Made by a program: the position numbers and the translations under genes. DNA of 18,261 nt from the NCBI GenBank assembly GCA_013374505.1, contig QENJ01000006.1, forward strand, positions 1-18,261. The letters are read 5' to 3'. How positions within the stretch are numbered: the stretch's first letter is position 1; each line of letters opens with the position of its first letter. The notes below the pieces were generated by a model. That model saw nothing but the letters and a program-made list of their open reading frames with translations, did no database searches and had not been told where the DNA came from. Positions 15,552 to 18,261 of the stretch are shown here, one piece after another. The stretch comes from Candidatus Methanophagaceae archaeon. Its GTDB lineage: Archaea; Halobacteriota; Syntropharchaeia; Alkanophagales; Methanospirareceae.

Positions 15552-15729
15552 TTGATAGATAAACGTGTAAAAGCAGCATTGAAAGAAGCAGATGGTTTGA
15601 GAAATAGACTAGTCCATGAATATAACGGATTAGATGACGGGAATAGCTTTAGAAGCGATAAGATACCTTCTGGAACCGATGGGAAATTTCGTTGTGGCGG
15701 TGAAGAAATGGATGAGTACCAAAGAATAG
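15552..15729 (+). pseudogene. hepT: hepT-type HEPN toxin, C-terminal remnant with frameshift
   Basis: Starting 6 bases after the aglB stop, one frame reads KAALKEADGLRNRLVHEYNG, the core of HEPN (DUF86/HepT) domains with the RNase motif R-x4-H seen as RNRLVH. After about base 15641 the sequence fits the family only in another frame: LEAIRYLLEPMGNFVVAVKK followed by WMSTKE and a TAG at 15727-15729. A single extra A in the GGGAATAGC at 15639-15647 would explain the shift (GGGATAGC restores D-D-G-I-A-L-E-A-I). The N-terminal half of HEPN (about 75-80 residues) is missing, so the gene is both decapitated and frameshifted. HepT is the ribonuclease partner of the MNT gene that overlaps its end by 22 bases. 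Confidence 0.72.
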
Positions 15730-16112
15730 AATCGGAGTTCGCATTTCTGGAGGGCGATAAAAGAATACTTGCTGTTCTTTTGTTCGGATCGGGTGCGAAA
15801 GGGCAAGTAGATAGCAGAAGTGACCGTGATTTCTGTGTTGTTGCACCTGACGTAATAGATAGCAGTGGCATGAGCGCAATCTTGAGAAAGATTTACGTGA
15901 ATATAAACGTGTCGGTGAAAAGATATGACATATGGCTATTTGAGGAGCTTTCGTTATACATGAAGGCTCAAGTTATTGAGAACCACCGGGTTGTTTCTTG
16001 CCGTGATTTACCAGAGCTCTATGAGTATTTCTATTTTTACCGGAAGATATGGAATGATCAAAATCATAGACAGGAACTGGATAAGGAAGCGGTGAAGGTG
16101 CTTCTGGGGTAA
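15708..16112 (+). CDS. mntA: MNT-type minimal nucleotidyltransferase (orphan HepT antitoxin)
   Basis: The product is 134 residues from the ATG at 15708, which has GGTGA 4 bases ahead. An upstream TTG at 15552 would extend the frame through the broken hepT and is not needed. G27-S28 followed by ten residues and D39-x-D41 is the GSx10DxD catalytic motif of the MNT family, and D74 in KRYDIWLF is the expected third Asp. Length equals the family norm. In two-component HEPN/MNT toxin-antitoxin pairs MntA neutralises HepT, in known cases by AMPylating it. Here the catalytic residues look intact while the toxin gene is dead, so it is an orphan antitoxin or a gene on its way out. Confidence 0.8.
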   Translation: MDEYQRIESEFAFLEGDKRILAVLLFGSGAKGQVDSRSDRDFCVVAPDVIDSSGMSAILRKIYVNINVSVKRYDIWLFEELSLYMKAQVIENHRVVSCRDLPELYEYFYFYRKIWNDQNHRQELDKEAVKVLLG

Positions 16113-16116
16113 TTAG

Positions 16117-16466
16117 AGTATTTTCATCATCATTTATGGTAGGAGACGGATAGGTAAGACCGAACTCGTGAAACAGTTTATACAAAATTAGGAAGATGGT
16201 GGCAGAAAGATAATGAGATAGACGTGGTTGCGTTGAATGAAGTGCGAAAAGAAGTAGCTTTCTTCGAGGTGAAATGGCACGATTTGACGTTGGGTGAAGC
16301 GAATCAGATTATTACAGAATTGAAAAAGAAATCAGAATACGTGGCGTGGAATAAATGCGAAAGGGTAGAGTATTTTGGGTTGATTGCGAAGAGATTAGCG
16401 GGAAAAGGTGAGCTAAGGGCAGAAGGATACCTCTGCTATGATTTTGAGGATATGCAGGAAGCGTAA
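16117..16466 (+). pseudogene. archaeal ATPase with DUF234 domain, collapsed remnant
   Basis: Two pieces of one known architecture lie side by side. Bases 16117-16191 read SIFIIIYGRRRIGKTELVKQ, a Walker A segment in the exact form (YGRRR-GKTEL) of the archaeal ATPase family PF01637, ending at TAG. From 16185 to the TAA at 16466 a different frame (offset by 2) reads KLGRWWQKDNEIDVVALNE, then FFEVKWHDL and WNKCERVEYFGLIAKR, the DUF234 PD-(D/E)xK-like C-terminal domain with D and ExK positions kept (EID ... EVK). The normal protein is about 400-470 residues, so roughly 300 residues between these parts plus the N-terminus have been deleted. Same strand as mntA, 4 bases after its stop. A GTG at 16224 could start the C-terminal piece alone, but I see no reason to think it is made. 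Confidence 0.75.
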
Positions 16467-16689
16467 GGATTTGTTGCACGTATTTGATTGAATGTCTGTA
16501 TTTTTATCGTTTATTACAGGCGTAATTGAACTACTTACATTCTGCCTCCGTGCATACATTAAACACCGTTCGACAAGTCAGCACACCCTTTCGAGTTAGG
16601 GCAAATTTCTTACAAAGGTTCGCATTACACACTTCATAGCGTTCTTATTCTGGCAGTTGATCCGGAGGGTTCTCAGATTTTACCACGTT
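16467..16689. other. unassigned stretch between ATPase and iorA remnants
   Basis: No intact gene on either strand. On the minus strand, directly after the last recognisable iorA codon, a frame reads VVKSENPPDQLPE, stop, ERYEVCNANLCKKFALTRKG, continuing with several Cys to a second stop. This Cys-rich text does not fit IorA and I cannot place it. The stretch is probably a junction of two decayed genes. Confidence 0.3.
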
Positions 16690-17038
16690 GTCCTGCTCGT
16701 TCTGTGACGAGTGGCAGAACGGGTCATCGGAGACGCTAACTACAAGCCCGCATCGTAACACCGACGTATGCCAGTGTCATAAATGGGTCCGCGGCAACGT
16801 TTAAGCCTACATGTTTCAGGGCTGTAACCGCTCGTACACCGGTTCAGGAAGCTCCAATAGCGACTTCTAACGCGGCCTTCTCGTTTACCGGCCATTCCGC
16901 ATGTATGCCATACTTACTGCCGAAAGGCGCTAAGGTCTCTACGATCTCGGATGTCGGTGTCCCGGGATAACCGGTAACAACTCCCGCTTCGAGGATGCCT
17001 ATTGCAATCGCAGCATTTCCAAGCAGATAAACTTTCAT
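16690..17038 (-). pseudogene. iorA: indolepyruvate:ferredoxin oxidoreductase alpha subunit, N-terminal remnant
   Basis: From the ATG at 17038 the frame reads MKVYLLGNAAIAIGILEAGV, then TGYPGTPTSEIVETLAPFGS and WPVNEKAALEVAIGAS, unmistakably the thiamine-pyrophosphate-enzyme N-terminus of IorA (GNEAIARGALEAGV, GYPGTPSSE, NEK-ALE-A-GAS). A TGA at 16844-16846 interrupts it, but the same frame continues with TGVRAVTALKHVGLNVAADP and FMTLAYVGV. Near 16750 the reading must shift by one base to give GLVVSVSDDPFCHSSQNEQD, after which similarity ends at about 16690. Only about 116 of some 600 residues remain. IorA oxidises arylpyruvates from aromatic amino acids with ferredoxin as acceptor; this copy cannot function. 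No iorB is visible. Confidence 0.85.
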
Positions 17039-17176
17039 TGTAATATGTGATAAAAATATTGAATACAATTGATAAGTTTCTATACGCAATAAATAGCTTC
17101 AAATAAAGTGATTTTCTATATAGTATACGTAAAGACAAATTAGAAGATTTTAGTGCTTTTACGTTCATCCATTGGG

Positions 17177-17434
17177 ATGAAAGCGCTACGGGAATGCGCT
17201 ATATAAGAATTTCTCGAATTAGGTGGTGATGTTAAAAGAGCAAGAAAAAAATCGAACAGACTGATTAATTGATGCGTTAATGGATGCGACTACGGATTGA
17301 AACGTTAGTGCCGTGCAGTGAAACAGGGGCGGCAAATCCGATTACAGTAACTGGTACTTTCAGCGATTGCACGGGCGACTATTAAAATGTGCATGGATGT
17401 ACGGGGAAATGAAAAAGCCGTAAAATATGGGTGA
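17177..17434 (+). pseudogene. possible decayed coding sequence, family unknown
   Basis: The 418-base gap between the iorA start and the UPF0200 gene has no intact gene. On the plus strand a frame from an ATG at 17177 reads MKALRECAI, stop, EFLELGGDVKRARKKSNRLI, stop, CVNGCDYGLKR; further on another frame reads AIARATIKMCMDVRGNEKAV and ends at a TGA at 17432-17434. The helical, charge-patterned text with scattered stops resembles a decayed protein gene, but I do not recognise the family. It could also be non-coding DNA with chance frames. The stretch 17039-17176 is AT-rich and may carry the old iorA promoter. Confidence 0.25.
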
Positions 17435-17456
17435 ATGGTTTTTCCATCCACTCTCA

Positions 17457-18026
17457 CTATTTTTTTGTGTGTTTGTATTGTTGTAAAAACGCTTTTAGCT
17501 CTTCTTTAAACTCTTCTACGGTACTTTCGTTCTTGATAATCCGCGATGCTATCTTCATTGCATCACCCATACCCCACCCCTTCTCCCGGGCCTCTCGTTT
17601 TTTGAACTCTTCGAGGCTTAATAAATCGTCCTCTCTACCTCGTGACTTTATTCGTTCATATCGAACCTCTAAAGGTGCTTCTATATTCACCAGCAGGAAC
17701 TCGTCACCGAATTCCTTCTTGAACGTTTCTACCTCGGCTATACCTCTTATACCATCCACAAGCACGACTTTCGTATCAATCTCATTTATGTGTGGTATGC
17801 ACCGCTTTGCAATTGCATCCAGCCCCTCTCTTGCCCTCAGCTCAGTCGCAACTCTTCCTGCATTTTCGTCGTTTTTTGGAAGACCCCGCTTTTTCAACTC
17901 TTTCCGTACTTCGTCTCCCATCGTTACGACCGGAATGCCCAGCTCCGCTGCGATTGATGCCGCTTCGGTCTTACCCGCTGCCGGTGCCCCGACAAAAGCT
18001 AATACCTGTATCTTTCGCGCAGCCAC
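17457..18026 (-). CDS. UPF0200-type archaeal P-loop kinase (dephospho-CoA kinase-related)
   Basis: This is a protein of 189 residues. GAPAAGKTE (13-21) is the Walker A loop, VVTMGDEVRKELKKRGL matches the nucleotide/substrate segment of nucleoside-monophosphate-kinase-like proteins, VVLVDGIRGIAEVETF is the Walker B strand and RYERIKSRGREDD the lid with conserved Arg residues. This layout is that of the archaeal UPF0200 family, often labelled dephospho-CoA kinase-related; the true substrate is not settled. The start is GTG at 18026 with GGGGTG about 9 bases ahead, inside the last codons of the upstream gene (28-base overlap), so the pair is translationally coupled. Full length for the family. 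A short ATGGAAAAACCAT hairpin and a T run follow the stop around 17410-17450. Confidence 0.83.
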   Translation of the reverse strand: MAARKIQVLAFVGAPAAGKTEAASIAAELGIPVVTMGDEVRKELKKRGLPKNDENAGRVATELRAREGLDAIAKRCIPHINEIDTKVVLVDGIRGIAEVETFKKEFGDEFLLVNIEAPLEVRYERIKSRGREDDLLSLEEFKKREAREKGWGMGDAMKIASRIIKNESTVEEFKEELKAFLQQYKHTKK

Positions 18027-18261
18027 TTCTCAGCAGCACCCCTCGCAAGTCGTCGTTCGACTGCGGCATGGAATATATTCATCACAGAGAGTAGATCCCC
18101 TTTCTTTATCGTACCATCGAATATTGGGTGAAAAATAGCCTCATTAAGTATCCTCAGTTCCTCAACTCCTTTTGGCTTTCCTGCGCTGGCAAGCGAAGAA
18201 ACAACACCAAGTGCGTGTCGCATTATGGGGCATGGCAGAGCTATTGATTTCCCGGGCACCT
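17999..18261 (-). CDS. unrecognised archaeal protein, C-terminal part (possibly DUF22-like); runs off window
   Basis: The frame is open from the stop at 17999 to the right edge; the Met at 18259 is only two bases from the edge, so the real start may lie outside. The visible 86 residues contain IALPCPIMRHALGVVSSLAS, a helix-loop with ILNEAIFHPIFDGTIKKGDL and a basic end RRLARGAAEKWLRERYRY. The PC-IMRHALG-V and F-P-DG-(I/V)-KKGDLL pattern reminds me of the C-terminal half of archaeal DUF22 proteins, from memory only. It overlaps the kinase by 28 bases, so both are one transcription unit. No function can be assigned. Confidence 0.55.
   Translation of the reverse strand, partial: VPGKSIALPCPIMRHALGVVSSLASAGKPKGVEELRILNEAIFHPIFDGTIKKGDLLSVMNIFHAAVERRLARGAAEKWLRERYRY

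Noticed and set aside
15552..16112. A natural HEPN-MNT fusion protein of 186 residues starting at TTG
   Set aside because: The open frame joins the two only because of a frameshift: the true HEPN C-terminus is in another frame with its own stop, and mntA has its own ATG with GGTGA.
16467..16689. Transposase remnant with Cys-rich zinc-ribbon text
   Set aside because: The Cys spacing (NANLC, TCRTVFNVC) does not match a transposase family I know and there are no visible terminal inverted repeats, so it stays unassigned.
16844..16846. In-frame TGA in iorA as selenocysteine or recoded codon
   Set aside because: A separate frameshift about 90 bases later and early loss of similarity show the copy is broken, so recoding is not needed. 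TGA also serves as an ordinary stop for several intact genes here.
17431..18138. Long plus-strand open frame of 235 codons
   Set aside because: It lies antisense to the UPF0200 kinase, which has clear Walker A and B motifs; the Ser/Pro-rich product is typical of a shadow frame.
1..18261. CRISPR array, tRNA or rRNA genes
   Set aside because: No regularly spaced repeats and no cloverleaf or conserved rRNA stretches were seen by eye on either strand.

Overview
The window reads as archaeal DNA. It carries an 868-residue archaeal-type oligosaccharyltransferase (AglB/STT3) with the WWDYG signature, an archaeal UPF0200-type P-loop kinase, an indolepyruvate ferredoxin oxidoreductase (iorA) remnant, a HEPN/MNT remnant and a DUF234-type ATPase remnant. 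Several starts are preceded by GGTGA/GGAGG ribosome binding sites, and one AT-rich TATA box lies about 27-36 bases upstream of an ATG, as in leaderless archaeal genes. A methanogen- or ANME-related euryarchaeon is plausible, but that lineage call is inference.

From 1 to 12810 almost everything lies on the minus strand and forms a surface-glycan/N-glycan assembly locus. In transcription order: a truncated family 2 glycosyltransferase, two GT4 glycosyltransferases, a UDP-ManNAc dehydrogenase (wecC type), a 32-codon stump of wecB, an (alpha/alpha)6-barrel protein of unknown role, a frameshifted methyltransferase remnant, a small frameshifted ORF, a CapK/PaaK-type adenylate-forming enzyme, a third GT4 enzyme, a LegB-like 4,6-dehydratase, a sugar-1-phosphate nucleotidyltransferase, an RMD-like reductase, a SAM methyltransferase and the start of a Wzx-type flippase that runs off the left edge. 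The genes from 6742 down to 1 are packed with gaps of 4-21 bases or small overlaps, so they look like one operon. Together they make sense as: activate sugars (nucleotidyltransferase, dehydratase, reductase, dehydrogenase), build a lipid-linked glycan (GTs), decorate it (CapK-like, methyltransferase), flip it (Wzx) and transfer it to protein (AglB).

At 12811-12938 lies a short divergent promoter region. aglB follows on the plus strand (12939-15545). Downstream of aglB is a gene graveyard: the decapitated, frameshifted tail of hepT, an apparently intact orphan mntA, an archaeal ATPase collapsed to its Walker A segment joined out of frame to its C-terminal nuclease-like domain, an unassigned stretch, and the N-terminal fifth of iorA with a stop and a frameshift. 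The right end (17457-18261) returns to intact, tightly coupled minus-strand genes: a UPF0200 kinase and an unrecognised (possibly DUF22-like) partial gene.

The most notable pattern is the number of broken genes: at least eight fragments, at both the glycan-locus internal junctions and the aglB-distal flank. This points to repeated gene exchange in this locus. I found no tRNA, rRNA, CRISPR array or recognisable intact insertion sequence.
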